From an uncultured Bacilli bacterium (GTDB taxonomy: Bacteria > Bacillota_I > Bacilli_A > RF39 > UBA660), in assembly GCA_934096605.1 (NCBI GenBank), contig CAKOMI010000002.1:1-64000 (forward strand): a DNA stretch of 64,000 bases. The letters run 5' to 3'. Positions 7,647 through 17,031 of this stretch are shown in pieces. A model generated the notes under the pieces. The model ran no database searches. It was not told the origin of the DNA and saw only the letters and a program-made list of their open reading frames with translations. Made by a program: the position numbers and the translations under genes. Position 1 is the stretch's first letter. Every line of letters begins with the position of its first letter.

Positions 7647-10600
7647 GAAAGAAATATTTATTATTTATATTGATATTTATAGGGATTTTAACAATTCCTG
7701 GTGTAGCTAATGCAGAACTTAGTTGTGATGCATATTATAGCATTGCTAAGTCTGGGTGTACTGTATTAAATTTAAATGGTGAATCATATGGTATGAATAC
7801 TTATGATGCTGGTGGACTTAAGACATATTGCCTTGATCCAACTAAAACAAGTGGTCTAAAAAAAGGAGGACAAAGCATTTCTGCAAAATGTTTTAGAAGA
7901 ATTGATCCTTCTAGTAAGGGTATTTATCAAGCTTATGATGTGGCTGTTACAAAAGCTTATCAAATGCTTACTGACCAAGGAAGAAATACAAATTCGGGAG
8001 CTGATAAAGTTTTGGGAGAAATAGTTTTCAGATGGCTTGGATCTTATTATTACTTGGTTGATACTAAAGCTTCATTTCCTAGAACACCTGTCTGTGGTAC
8101 GGGTGGAAAAATCGATTCTGGAACTATTTTGAATATCTTTAATCCTAATAATTATGGCAAATACTGGAGTGGTTCAGCTTATGGCGATTCTGCCACTGCA
8201 TATTCGATTTTTAATGTTGCAATAAGTGCTGGAGATCGTATTAGTAAACAAGGTGCAACTTATGAACAACTTATTTCTGATGGAACTATTTGGGGTGATA
8301 AATACACTGTTAATTCTGTAACTCAAGAAAGTGAAGGAACTAATGTTGATCGTATTACTATTAATTTGAGTTTGGATACTGATGTACAAACTGTCAATTG
8401 GTCAGAGTTTACTGGTGGATGTGATAATAACGGAGTTGTTTGTACTACTGAAAGTGCTGTTCCAAGTGGTAATGGGGTTACTGTTACGATTAATGTTAAA
8501 AAAACTAATAAATATAATGGCGAAGATTATAAGGTCTATGTTCAAACCTCAATATATGATACCCGTTCTTCTTCAGCTAACATGATTATTGTTAGACCTA
8601 ATAAATATGTACAAAGTTTTTTACTTGTTTCTGATTCTACTAGGAGTATTTTGTCTGGTGGTAGTAAGGTATACGTTACCTCTACTCCTGGTAATTCAAC
8701 TGGTGGTGGCAAATGTAGAATAGAAAAAAATACTTATTATTGTAATGACGGACAACCTTGTAGTGAACCAGAGTATCGTGCTGATTGCGATAAGCCAAAA
8801 ATTAATTGTACACCTGCAATGACAATGCCTTCAAGTTGTAATAACTTTGACGCTGAGAATGAAACTACTGGTATAATAAGTGATATTAATGAGGTTAATA
8901 GTAGTTGTAATACTACTGGTGTAAATCAAGTTAAAAAATGTGTTCTTGGACATAATGATTTAACTAATACGTCTTTTGAATCAACTACTGAATTGAGTGG
9001 TAATGATTATTGCAAAGTTTACTGTAAAGAAAAATATACATTTAATGTTCCAACAGCTAAAATAACAAGGAGTGGTGGATATTTCACTTTATCTACTACT
9101 ATTAATGGTGAAAGAGATTGTTATGTTGCTAGTGCTGATGAAACTGCAGCTAGAGAAGGGGCCGGTATTGATACTGTTAAATTTAAGGCAGACTTAATTG
9201 AAAAATCACATGCGGTTATTGATGCTTATAATGAATACTCAAAATGGAAAGCAGCTGCTGAAAAAGATTCTGATTCAACAAAGATTCAAAATTCTACACA
9301 ATATTATTCTTCTGGAACGCAGGGAGTAAAATGCCATTCTGGTCATAGCTCTGCTACACAATATTTCAAGGATTGGGAGTATATTAAATATTCTTATTCA
9401 GGTGTTGCTTCTAAAGAATTAGATAGTTATAGAAGTGGAAGCTGTCATGAATGTAATTGTACTGAGGGTACTAATAAGGATTCAGAACATAAATCTAATC
9501 GAGATACTGCATATGGTGATCTTAAAGCTAAATTAGCAGAATTAAATGAAATTATTCAACAATACAATAGTTGTTCTGGTGCAGTAGATAATAGTACGCT
9601 TGATGCTTTAACAAGTAGTCTTACTACACAAAGAGCAACCTCTAATAATGATACAAGTTGGTCTAATAATATGCAATTTGATCCAAAAGTAACATTTAAA
9701 TATAATGAAGCCTATAAGGATCAAATTAATGGGGAGTTTGTTCAAAAAAGTAAAACTACTGGTGGTAGTGAAACTTATTGCTCTGGCAACATAAATGATA
9801 ACTATATTTGTGATAATGGTGGTTCTTCTAGTGTTCAAACTACAACAACTAATACTGTTATTTGTAATACTAATGGATGCCAACCAGTAACTGTTAATAT
9901 AAGTAATGCAAATTTTGTTCAAAAAACAAAAGAAGCAAGTGCTACTTATGAGCCAGATCATGATTTTGCAACATATACTCCTTATGGAACTATAAAGTTT
10001 AAAAATCCGGCTTGTAAAGGTAATGATTGTTTATGGAGTAAATTACCAGAAAATGCTTTACCTGTTTCAATGATAACTAAGACTGGTGTATTCCCATTTG
10101 TTATTAACTTTAGTAATATTGGTCAAGATAATAAAACTGGGGCTTTAGGTCGACTTATGGGAGCTTCTACAAGTGTTTTAACAGAATATGATAAATTAGA
10201 TGATAATGTAAGATGCCCAAAAGGTAGTACGTCTGAAACTATGAGTCAAAATGCTGGATATGTTTGTCATTATTTGACAAATTGTGATAACTGTAAATTT
10301 ACATGTACAGATAAAAATAACTGCAAATTCATTCAACGTGAATGTACTGGTGATAAGTGTACATTAACTTGTAAGAACTGCTTATTTGATGGCAAAACAA
10401 ATAACTTTACATATCGTACAGTATCTGTAAATAATTTGAATCCAAATACACGTAGCCTAGGTTATAACTGGTCAAATGTTAAAGGTGAAGCAACTAAGAA
10501 AGAAATTGAAACAACTAGTGATACTATTTATGAAAAACCGCAATATTCTTATACTCTTACACCAACTAATTTGAAAAATATTCGTGATTATAATGATGAT

Positions 10601-10909
10601 GCTGGTTCATATACCAATGCTGAGGTTCCAAATAGTGTTTCAGCTAAAGTTGATGGTAATGCTTCACTTTATTGTGAAACTATGGATTATAATGGAGTTT
10701 CTAATGGTGTTACCTACAAGTGCCGTAGTCGTTTCCTTGATTTAATTGAAAAGACTGGTAAAAAATATTCAACAAGTTCTTATCGTATTACTAGTGATAG
10801 TAATGAAGGAACAGATGCTTATGAGTCATTTGATAAATGTTCTTCTGGTTATGGTAACGGAAATTGTAAATATATAGGACCTTCATGGCGTATTAAGGAG
10901 GTTAACTAA
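7643..10909 (+). CDS. 1088-residue Cys-rich secreted protein, possible thioester-domain-like N-terminus
   Basis: Signal peptide (KKYLLFILIFIGILTIPGVA then NAELSC). The first 150 mature residues contain LKTYCLDPT and, later, VLGEIVFRWLG. These recall the YCID and ATQxAIW motifs of Gram-positive thioester adhesin domains, but the expected Gln seems to be Glu, so a thioester is uncertain. The middle and end are strongly Cys-rich (for example CDNCKFTCTDKNNC near residue 880), suggesting many disulfides. No LPXTG or C-terminal membrane segment is seen. CGGAGGAG precedes the ATG, which overlaps the upstream stop. It is the largest product of the Tad-like operon and a candidate secreted substrate, adhesin or tip protein (inference). 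Confidence 0.75.
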   Translation: MRKKYLLFILIFIGILTIPGVANAELSCDAYYSIAKSGCTVLNLNGESYGMNTYDAGGLKTYCLDPTKTSGLKKGGQSISAKCFRRIDPSSKGIYQAYDVAVTKAYQMLTDQGRNTNSGADKVLGEIVFRWLGSYYYLVDTKASFPRTPVCGTGGKIDSGTILNIFNPNNYGKYWSGSAYGDSATAYSIFNVAISAGDRISKQGATYEQLISDGTIWGDKYTVNSVTQESEGTNVDRITINLSLDTDVQTVNWSEFTGGCDNNGVVCTTESAVPSGNGVTVTINVKKTNKYNGEDYKVYVQTSIYDTRSSSANMIIVRPNKYVQSFLLVSDSTRSILSGGSKVYVTSTPGNSTGGGKCRIEKNTYYCNDGQPCSEPEYRADCDKPKINCTPAMTMPSSCNNFDAENETTGIISDINEVNSSCNTTGVNQVKKCVLGHNDLTNTSFESTTELSGNDYCKVYCKEKYTFNVPTAKITRSGGYFTLSTTINGERDCYVASADETAAREGAGIDTVKFKADLIEKSHAVIDAYNEYSKWKAAAEKDSDSTKIQNSTQYYSSGTQGVKCHSGHSSATQYFKDWEYIKYSYSGVASKELDSYRSGSCHECNCTEGTNKDSEHKSNRDTAYGDLKAKLAELNEIIQQYNSCSGAVDNSTLDALTSSLTTQRATSNNDTSWSNNMQFDPKVTFKYNEAYKDQINGEFVQKSKTTGGSETYCSGNINDNYICDNGGSSSVQTTTTNTVICNTNGCQPVTVNISNANFVQKTKEASATYEPDHDFATYTPYGTIKFKNPACKGNDCLWSKLPENALPVSMITKTGVFPFVINFSNIGQDNKTGALGRLMGASTSVLTEYDKLDDNVRCPKGSTSETMSQNAGYVCHYLTNCDNCKFTCTDKNNCKFIQRECTGDKCTLTCKNCLFDGKTNNFTYRTVSVNNLNPNTRSLGYNWSNVKGEATKKEIETTSDTIYEKPQYSYTLTPTNLKNIRDYNDDAGSYTNAEVPNSVSAKVDGNASLYCETMDYNGVSNGVTYKCRSRFLDLIEKTGKKYSTSSYRITSDSNEGTDAYESFDKCSSGYGNGNCKYIGPSWRIKEVN

Positions 10910-11352
10910 TGAGAGAATCATATTGGGGTTATTGGATAATCTTACTTGGTATATTTGTTATTGTAATAATGATGCTTGTATCAAATGTTACGACCACAAA
11001 TACACAAGATTATTATCTTATTAAAGAGGTTACGGAAGCTTCAATGGTAGATGCGGTAGATTTATCTTACTACCGTACTACTGGCGAACTTAGAATAAAT
11101 TCTGATAAGTTTGTGGAAAGCTTTTTAAGAAGATTTGCAGAAAACGTAGAAATGAATACTTATCAAGTTGATTTCTATGGTATATATGAAGCTCCTCCTA
11201 AAGTAAGTGTTAAAGTTACTACTAAGAGTGCAACATATTCTGTAGCGTCTGATTCTACGTCTTTTGATATTACTAATAAAGTAGATGCAATATTAGAACT
11301 TAATGGTGTTGTAGAAGATTCTGGATCACAGGATAATAATATTACACCTTAA
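10909..11352 (+). CDS. Pseudopilin-like (TadE/TadG-type) membrane protein
   Basis: 147 residues: short N-terminus MRESYWGYW, one hydrophobic segment (about 9-27), then an extracytoplasmic domain (SMVDAVDLSYYRTTGELRI). It resembles in layout the two TadE-like proteins at 39034-40013, with M-R-E/Q start, N-terminal helix and small soluble domain. AAGGAGG precedes the ATG, which overlaps the upstream stop (TAATG). In Tad systems such minor pilins prime or stabilise the pilus. Family call rests on architecture and context rather than a clear motif. Confidence 0.65.
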   Translation: MRESYWGYWIILLGIFVIVIMMLVSNVTTTNTQDYYLIKEVTEASMVDAVDLSYYRTTGELRINSDKFVESFLRRFAENVEMNTYQVDFYGIYEAPPKVSVKVTTKSATYSVASDSTSFDITNKVDAILELNGVVEDSGSQDNNITP

Positions 11353-11367
11353 TAAGGAGGAATGAAA

Positions 11368-12210
11368 ATGGGGAATATTCTCGTAAAAGTAAAAAGATTT
11401 TTAAGTAACAAGAATACTGTAACAATACTATGTGTTTTAGCAGGTATTCTTGTTCTTTATATTGGTTATAATTGGCGAGTTAAGTCAGCGACTGAACCAA
11501 TTCGTATACCTTATGCCAAGACTGCTTTAGCTTCAAGACATAAAATTACTCGTGATGATATTGGATATATGGAGGTTAGTGGTACTGTTGTTAGTAAAAT
11601 GGGTAACGTTATACGTAATCAAAATGAATTGATTGATAAAGAGGTTACTTATGGTAATACTATTCAGCAAAATGCTTTTTTCTTTAAAGGGGACGTTGAA
11701 GAGGCTTCTTCTAATAAAGGAACAAGTTCACTACTTTCAAATATTTCTGATGGTTATACGTTAGTTTATTTAGACGTTGACTTACATAGTACTTTTGGTA
11801 ATGCTATATATCCTGGTAATTATATTGATTTATGGTTTGAAGGAAAAGACGAAAATGGGCGTTATATATATGGTAAGTTTATTCAAAGTATAAAAGTACT
11901 TGATGTTACTGATAGTGATGGTAATTCTGTTTTTGAAACAGGTAGTGAAAGTAGAACACCAGCACAGCTATTATTTGCAGTGCCAGATGATTTGAAATCA
12001 TTACTTGAAAAAGCTAAATTGGTCGGAAAATTAATACCAGTTCCTAGAAATAAAAGCTATTCACAAAATCCTGGTGCTACTGAAGTGGCTAGTTCTTATC
12101 TAGAAAATTATATTATCGCTAAATCAGCTATTATTCCTGATGAAAATATAACTGATAATACTGATGAGAATGATGATACACTAGAGAGTGATGGTGATAC
12201 TAATGAATAG
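11368..12210 (+). CDS. Flp pilus assembly protein CpaB (RcpC), SAF domain, copy 1
   Basis: 280 residues from the ATG at 11368, seven bases after AAGGAGG; the ATG at 11362 is too close. One N-terminal membrane segment (NTVTILCVLAGILVLYIGYN) followed by a SAF domain (IPYAKTALASRHKITRDDIG, GNTIQQNAFF) and the LLFAVPDDLKSLLEKA segment typical of CpaB/RcpC. CpaB proteins act in the envelope during Tad pilus assembly, probably contacting the wall. Acidic C-terminal tail. Followed by a paralogue with about half its residues identical, an unusual tandem pair. Confidence 0.88.
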   Translation: MGNILVKVKRFLSNKNTVTILCVLAGILVLYIGYNWRVKSATEPIRIPYAKTALASRHKITRDDIGYMEVSGTVVSKMGNVIRNQNELIDKEVTYGNTIQQNAFFFKGDVEEASSNKGTSSLLSNISDGYTLVYLDVDLHSTFGNAIYPGNYIDLWFEGKDENGRYIYGKFIQSIKVLDVTDSDGNSVFETGSESRTPAQLLFAVPDDLKSLLEKAKLVGKLIPVPRNKSYSQNPGATEVASSYLENYIIAKSAIIPDENITDNTDENDDTLESDGDTNE

Positions 12211-13027
12211 TACTTTAACTAAATTAAAAAGATTTATAGGTAATAAAAATACAGTTACTATTTTGTGTGTTATTGCAGGGGTTGTTGTTTTATACGTAGG
12301 TTATAATTATCGTGTAAAATCGAAAATTAATCCAACTACTGTACCTTATGCTAAAGTTAAATTAGAAGCTAGACATGTTATTACTGCTGATGATATTGGT
12401 TATATGGAAGTTAATAGTGACGTCATTAATAAGAGTACTAATTTAATTAAAAATGCTAAAAGCTTAATTGGAATGGAGGTTACTTATGGTAATACCATCC
12501 AACAAAATAGTTTGTTTTATACTGGTGATTTAACAGAAGCAACATTATCACCAGATTATGTTTTAAGTGATATTGAAGATGGTTATACGGCATTCTCTTT
12601 AAGTGTTGATACTTATACTACTTATGGTAATGCGATTAAGAAAAATAACTATATTGATTTATGGTTTAATGGTACTGATGATAGTAAAAAAATAATTTAT
12701 ACTAACTTAGTTAAAAGTATTAAAGTTTTAGACGTAAGAGATGCCTCTGGTGTTTCTTTAGATAATCCAAGTAGTACTGGTGAACCAGCCGAATTATTAT
12801 TTGCTGTACCAGATGACTTATATGTATTGCTTGTAAAAGCACTTAATGTGGGTAAATTAGAGCCTGTTCCTAGAAATGCTAACTATACGGCTAAGCCTGG
12901 AGAAACGCAAGTTGTTAGTGACTATGTTAAGGATTATATTTTATCTAAATCAGTAACTATTCCAGAAGATAGTACTAATAGTAGTGATAATACTGATGCT
13001 ACTGATGAAACTGATATTACAGAATAA
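12203..13027 (+). CDS. Flp pilus assembly protein CpaB (RcpC), SAF domain, copy 2
   Basis: 274 residues from the ATG at 12203 (MNSTLTKLKRFIGNKNTVTI), which overlaps the previous stop by eight bases and has GGTGAT upstream. Same plan as copy 1: N-terminal span, VPYAKVKLEARHVITADDIG SAF segment, GNTIQQNSLF, LLFAVPDDLYVLLVKALNVG, acidic Thr/Asp/Ser-rich tail. Two different CpaB proteins may form a hetero-oligomer, or one may have taken a new partner such as the coupling ATPase (inference). Confidence 0.88.
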   Translation: MNSTLTKLKRFIGNKNTVTILCVIAGVVVLYVGYNYRVKSKINPTTVPYAKVKLEARHVITADDIGYMEVNSDVINKSTNLIKNAKSLIGMEVTYGNTIQQNSLFYTGDLTEATLSPDYVLSDIEDGYTAFSLSVDTYTTYGNAIKKNNYIDLWFNGTDDSKKIIYTNLVKSIKVLDVRDASGVSLDNPSSTGEPAELLFAVPDDLYVLLVKALNVGKLEPVPRNANYTAKPGETQVVSDYVKDYILSKSVTIPEDSTNSSDNTDATDETDITE

Positions 13028-13044
13028 GAATAAGGGGTGATATA

Positions 13045-14151
13045 ATGAATGATGCTGTATTTTCTCAATTAGATTTTGGACCTCTAGAAGAGTTTTTAAG
13101 AGAAGATAATGTAACTGATATCTCCTATACTAATGGAGGACAGGTTTGGTTAAAGACATTAGATAAAGGTGTGTATCAAGTTGATCGCCCAGAGATAAAT
13201 AATGCTTTAATGGAAAAGTTAGCATTTCAATGTGCTAATGTTATGGGTAAGACTTTTAATATGGCCCATCCAATGCTCGATGCTGAAAGTGCAGAGTTAC
13301 GTCTTAACTTTATACATGATTCTATTGCTACAAATGGCATAGCGTGTGTTATAAGAAAGACGCCAGCCAAAATCAGATTAAATAAAGAAAAGTTATTAAA
13401 TGAAAAATATGTTACAAAATCTATTCATGAGTTTTTAATGAAATGTGTTGAAGGACACGCCAATATTATCGTAAGTGGTGAGACTGGCTCAGGTAAAACA
13501 GAACTTGTTAAATATTTAGCTAGTCATATTAAAGAAAATGAAAAGATTATTACAATTGAAGATACACTAGAACTACACTTGGATAGAATATTTCCACACC
13601 GTGATATTGTAGCTTTAAAAACAAATAATATTGCTAGTTATAGTGACGTTTTAGTGGCTTGTATGCGACAAAACCCAATTTGGATATTACTTTCAGAGGT
13701 TCGTTCAGCGGAAGCCGTTATGGCGGTTCGTAACTCGATATCTTCTGGACACCACATCTTATCAACCATCCACTCAGATAAAGCAAGTTTAATTCCGATG
13801 CGTATGTTTTCTTTGATTGAAAGTAATATTGACGTTGAACAATTCGTTACGACAATCCATCGTTATGTACAAATTGGTATTTATGTTAAAGGTTATATGA
13901 GTAAGGAACTAGGTAGATTTCAACGTGAGATTTTAGAGGTATGTGAATTTTACGTAGATGAACATAATAAACCACAAGTAAATACAATTTATAAAAAGAC
14001 TTTAACTGGTGATATTACAATGAATAATCCAACTAAGTATTTGAGAGATTATTTAGGAATAAGTGGTATTATTCTTGATGATGACATCTTTAAATTGGAC
14101 GAAGGAGCTGTTGATACCAAGGCTCCAGTAGGGTCCATAGAAACACTTTAG
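13045..14151 (+). CDS. CpaF/TadA-type secretion ATPase
   Basis: 368 residues, GGGGTGAT before the ATG. Walker A GETGSGKT at residues 145-152, an Asp-box-like segment IITIEDTLELHL, Walker B region WILLSEVRSAEAVMAV, and the His-box GHHILSTIHSD. The usual GEVRG is SEVRS here. The N-terminal DNVTDISYTNGGQVWL is typical of the CpaF N-domain. It is the cytoplasmic hexameric motor that drives pilin polymerisation or secretion through the TadB/TadC platform encoded next. Confidence 0.93.
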   Translation: MNDAVFSQLDFGPLEEFLREDNVTDISYTNGGQVWLKTLDKGVYQVDRPEINNALMEKLAFQCANVMGKTFNMAHPMLDAESAELRLNFIHDSIATNGIACVIRKTPAKIRLNKEKLLNEKYVTKSIHEFLMKCVEGHANIIVSGETGSGKTELVKYLASHIKENEKIITIEDTLELHLDRIFPHRDIVALKTNNIASYSDVLVACMRQNPIWILLSEVRSAEAVMAVRNSISSGHHILSTIHSDKASLIPMRMFSLIESNIDVEQFVTTIHRYVQIGIYVKGYMSKELGRFQREILEVCEFYVDEHNKPQVNTIYKKTLTGDITMNNPTKYLRDYLGISGIILDDDIFKLDEGAVDTKAPVGSIETL

Positions 14152-14160
14152 AGGTGGCGT

Positions 14161-15057
14161 ATGATAGAACTTTTATTACTTGTTGGTCTTGCTGTTTTTG
14201 CTCTTAGTTATAGGTTTAATAATGGTGAGAATGTTTATAAATTCTTTGTTACACAAGTAAGTTCTGCATATGATAAATATGCTCCTTACTCATTTAAAGA
14301 GGTAAGAAAGAAAACTAAGGAACTTGGTCAAGAGTATACAGCTAAACAATATATAGCTCAAGTTGTTGTGTTTGCCGTGGTGGCTTTTGGTATTACATAT
14401 TTATATTTTTATAACATTATTATTGCAATTATTTATGCTTTAATTGCTATTGCTTTTATTCCTTATTTAGCTTATTTAAGATGCCAAAAGGTTTATAGTG
14501 AATTTATTTTTGAACAAATTCAAATTTACACGACTAATGTTATTATGGAATTTAATACCACACAGAGTTTTGTTAAATCCTTAGAAGGTGTTAGAGACTC
14601 AGGTATATTAGAAGATCCAGTTTTAAGTGATGTTAAAACAATGATTGATATGTCTTATCAAAATGGTACAATTGATGAATCAGTAGAGTTTTTTAATCAT
14701 AAATATCCTTTTTATATGGTTAAGAATATGAATCAATTATTCTTACAAATTACTAAGGAAGGTGCGAAAGACTCAGGACAAGCCCTAGAAAATATGTCTT
14801 TAGATATCGATGCCTTAGTAGAAGGTGTTTATAGAGACCAAATTGATAGAAAAGAGTTTCATCGAAGATTTGTTACATTTGGACTTGCCTTATTCCTACT
14901 TGTTATGGCAATGCAGTTTTTGCTCGGAACGGACTCTTATATTGAGTTACTTGATAATATTTTTGTTCAGCTAATTTTACACGCGATTATTATTATTAAC
15001 TGTTTCTTCTTAGTTAGTGGTGAAAAATTCTACTATGAAGATGTGGGGGTGGAATAA
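14161..15057 (+). CDS. TadB-like inner-membrane platform protein (T2SSF)
   Basis: 298 residues. Hydrophobic segments near the N-terminus (IELLLLVGLAVFALSY), about 75-110 and at the C-terminus (FGLALFLLVMAMQFLL; LILHAIIIINCFFLVSG) bracket a helical cytoplasmic domain with a T2SF/TadB flavour (QIYTTNVIMEFNTTQSFVKS, NQLFLQITKEGAKDSGQALE). It follows CpaF by nine bases and its stop overlaps the start of TadC, the standard tadABC order. Confidence 0.85.
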   Translation: MIELLLLVGLAVFALSYRFNNGENVYKFFVTQVSSAYDKYAPYSFKEVRKKTKELGQEYTAKQYIAQVVVFAVVAFGITYLYFYNIIIAIIYALIAIAFIPYLAYLRCQKVYSEFIFEQIQIYTTNVIMEFNTTQSFVKSLEGVRDSGILEDPVLSDVKTMIDMSYQNGTIDESVEFFNHKYPFYMVKNMNQLFLQITKEGAKDSGQALENMSLDIDALVEGVYRDQIDRKEFHRRFVTFGLALFLLVMAMQFLLGTDSYIELLDNIFVQLILHAIIIINCFFLVSGEKFYYEDVGVE

Positions 15058-15845
15058 TGTATTGGGAGGTTTTTGCACTAGCTGCAATCTTATTATTTGC
15101 TCTTAATTATACTGGTAAGATTAGTGCTAATAGGTTTGTGTCTGATAATGAAGTATATTTTCGAAAATTAAAAGAAAGTGATTGGGATTTTTATGTTAAA
15201 GCTCGTTATGGTGATACTGTAAATCCAGATTTTCTATTTAACAAACGAATTAAAAATGGGTTAGTAACCATTGTTGTTATGTTATGTTTTTTTATTTCTA
15301 ACTTGTCATACATTACTATTTTATTCAGTGTTTTAGCAGGTTTCTTAGTATTTAAACTTGATTATTCTAATATTAAAAAATACTATAAAAGACATTTAAG
15401 TGAAATAGATTCAATGTTACCACATTATTTAAAAAGTTTAGAGATTTTGATTCAACACTATACAGTTCCAGTGGCACTTGGTAAAAGTATTGAAGATGCT
15501 CCACCTATATTTAAAGAAGGATTACAAGAATTAATAACCCAAATTAATGAAGGGGATGATTCAATTAATCCATACATGCAATTTGCTAGAACTTATCCAG
15601 TAAGGGATTCAATGCGAATGATGCGTCTTTTGTATCGTTTATCATTAGGTCGTCAAGAACATAAACAAGAACAATTACTAACATTTTCGAAGACTATTTC
15701 TAATTTACAACAAAAAGCGCGTGAATTAAAATATAAACAACGTCTTGAGAAGATGGAAGGTAAAACAATGAAAATGTTAATTACTACAGGTTTAGGGGTT
15801 ATGATTTTGCTAGTCTTTGCGGTTTTAATGATGATGAATATGTAA
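15057..15845 (+). CDS. TadC-like inner-membrane platform protein (T2SSF)
   Basis: 262 residues, start ATG overlapping the TadB stop (TAATG). Hydrophobic segments at 3-16, about 70-100 and at the C-terminus (LGVMILLVFAVLMMMN). The central helical domain has SMLPHYLKSLEILIQHYTVP and KQRLEKMEGKTMKMLI, typical of T2SF proteins. Last gene of the Tad-like operon; a hairpin terminator overlaps its stop. Tad systems need a pair of such proteins as the assembly platform for CpaF. Confidence 0.85.
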   Translation: MYWEVFALAAILLFALNYTGKISANRFVSDNEVYFRKLKESDWDFYVKARYGDTVNPDFLFNKRIKNGLVTIVVMLCFFISNLSYITILFSVLAGFLVFKLDYSNIKKYYKRHLSEIDSMLPHYLKSLEILIQHYTVPVALGKSIEDAPPIFKEGLQELITQINEGDDSINPYMQFARTYPVRDSMRMMRLLYRLSLGRQEHKQEQLLTFSKTISNLQQKARELKYKQRLEKMEGKTMKMLITTGLGVMILLVFAVLMMMNM

Positions 15846-15868
15846 GAGGAAAAAATCCTCTTTTCTTT
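15844..15868 (+). terminator. Terminator of the Tad-like operon
   Basis: AAGAGGA (15844-15850), five A loop, TCCTCTT (15856-15862), then T-rich. Confidence 0.85.
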
Positions 15869-15916
15869 TTGGCTTTTTTGGTGTAGAATAGATATTCAAA
15901 AAGAGGGGGGATTATT

Positions 15917-16642
15917 ATGACTTTTGGCTATGAGCTTGAATTTTGTGGTGCTTCATTAAGTAAATTAACGGAAATACTAAGAGTTAACCTTAAAACAAAA
16001 ACGTCTAAAATTAATTATCAAAATTTTAATTTAATGACTGAGGTTGGTGTTACTAACGAAAAATATGCAGGCGGTGAACTTATTTCACCAATTTATACGG
16101 ATTTACAATTATGTCTTAAAGAACTTAAAGATAAACTGATTTTCTTAAAAGATAATGGGGCATATATTCCTTTAAATTCTTCAATGACAGGCTTTCATAT
16201 TCATGTAGGAAAAGATATTTTGGTTAATCAAAAACATTATGAACATTTACTTAAATTCTTATATGCTTTTGAATATGAAATATATGAGTTAGCTTGCTAT
16301 GGCAAGATAATAAGATCTAATTTTTGGAATAATGCTCATCCTTTAGATTTTAACGATATAATTGGCTTTCTTGCTAATTATCCTAGTACAACTATCTTTA
16401 GTTCTAAGAAAAATGCTTTTAGAATCGATAGAGAAACCTATGAACTTCGTTACTTTAATAGTTCCCTTGTTTATAGTGAGCTTGAAAGTGCTTTATATTT
16501 TGCTACACAACTTAGTCAATATGTTGTAAGTGATAACTTTGATACGGAGAGAATTGAACGATATTTTCAAAATAGAGATTACTATGGAAAAAGATATAAT
16601 TATGATCGGGATGAGTTTATGCGAAGAGAATTAAAGTTATAA
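15917..16642 (+). CDS. Putative amidoligase family protein (COOH-NH2 ligase fold)
   Basis: 241 residues. Matches the amidoligase pattern known from comparative genomics: N-terminal GYELEFC with acidic metal ligands, AGGELISP, then SMTGFHIHVGKD with two His, and a late RIDRETYELRYFNSS segment. These enzymes have a glutamine-synthetase/GCS-like fold and are predicted to ligate amino groups to carboxylates in peptides or peptidoglycan. Genomic partners in other genomes are often peptidases or ATP-grasp enzymes, but none is adjacent here. AGGGGGGATT precedes the ATG. Substrate unknown. Confidence 0.75.
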   Translation: MTFGYELEFCGASLSKLTEILRVNLKTKTSKINYQNFNLMTEVGVTNEKYAGGELISPIYTDLQLCLKELKDKLIFLKDNGAYIPLNSSMTGFHIHVGKDILVNQKHYEHLLKFLYAFEYEIYELACYGKIIRSNFWNNAHPLDFNDIIGFLANYPSTTIFSSKKNAFRIDRETYELRYFNSSLVYSELESALYFATQLSQYVVSDNFDTERIERYFQNRDYYGKRYNYDRDEFMRRELKL

Positions 16643-16706
16643 TTTTTCTGGGTATATATTATATGCAAAACAAAATTATCTGCATACTTTATAATAGGTG
16701 ATGGTT

Positions 16707-16961
16707 ATGAAAAAAATATCTATTACTGATTATAATAAGAATATGGGTACATTGATTGATTTGTCCAGTCCACAAGATTTTATCATTAGTCATGATCCTG
16801 ATGCAGTAAATATTCCTTATCAAAAATTTATGCTATATTATGATGGCTATTTAAAGAAGGATAAACCTTATTTCTTTATTTGTTCAAAAGGTGTTCATAG
16901 TGCCAAAGTAGTTGGTATGCTTGAATATTTTGGGTATAATGTGACACAAGTTTTACATTAA
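16707..16961 (+). CDS. Small single-domain rhodanese-like protein
   Basis: 84 residues from the ATG at 16707, which AGGTGAT serves; in-frame GTG/ATG at 16698/16701 overlap the ribosome site. The active-site loop CSKGVHSAKVVGML carries the catalytic Cys in the rhodanese position. The DYNKNMGTLIDLSSPQDF start and the HDPDAVNIPYQKF segment correspond to the usual D-R-EF and HI-GA-NIP parts. At about 85 residues it is a minimal version of a domain normally around 100. Probably sulfur or persulfide transfer in the cytoplasm. Confidence 0.85.
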   Translation: MKKISITDYNKNMGTLIDLSSPQDFIISHDPDAVNIPYQKFMLYYDGYLKKDKPYFFICSKGVHSAKVVGMLEYFGYNVTQVLH

Positions 16962-16979
16962 ATAAGACTTGTGTTTTTC
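16944..16979 (+). terminator. Terminator overlapping the end of the rhodanese gene
   Basis: ACACAAGT (16944-16951) pairs with ACTTGTGT (16967-16974), followed by T-rich sequence; the stop codon lies in the loop. Confidence 0.7.
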
Positions 16980-17031
16980 TTTTTCTTGCATAGTATACGT
17001 TTGTTTGGTATCCTTATACTGGAGGTTAGTT

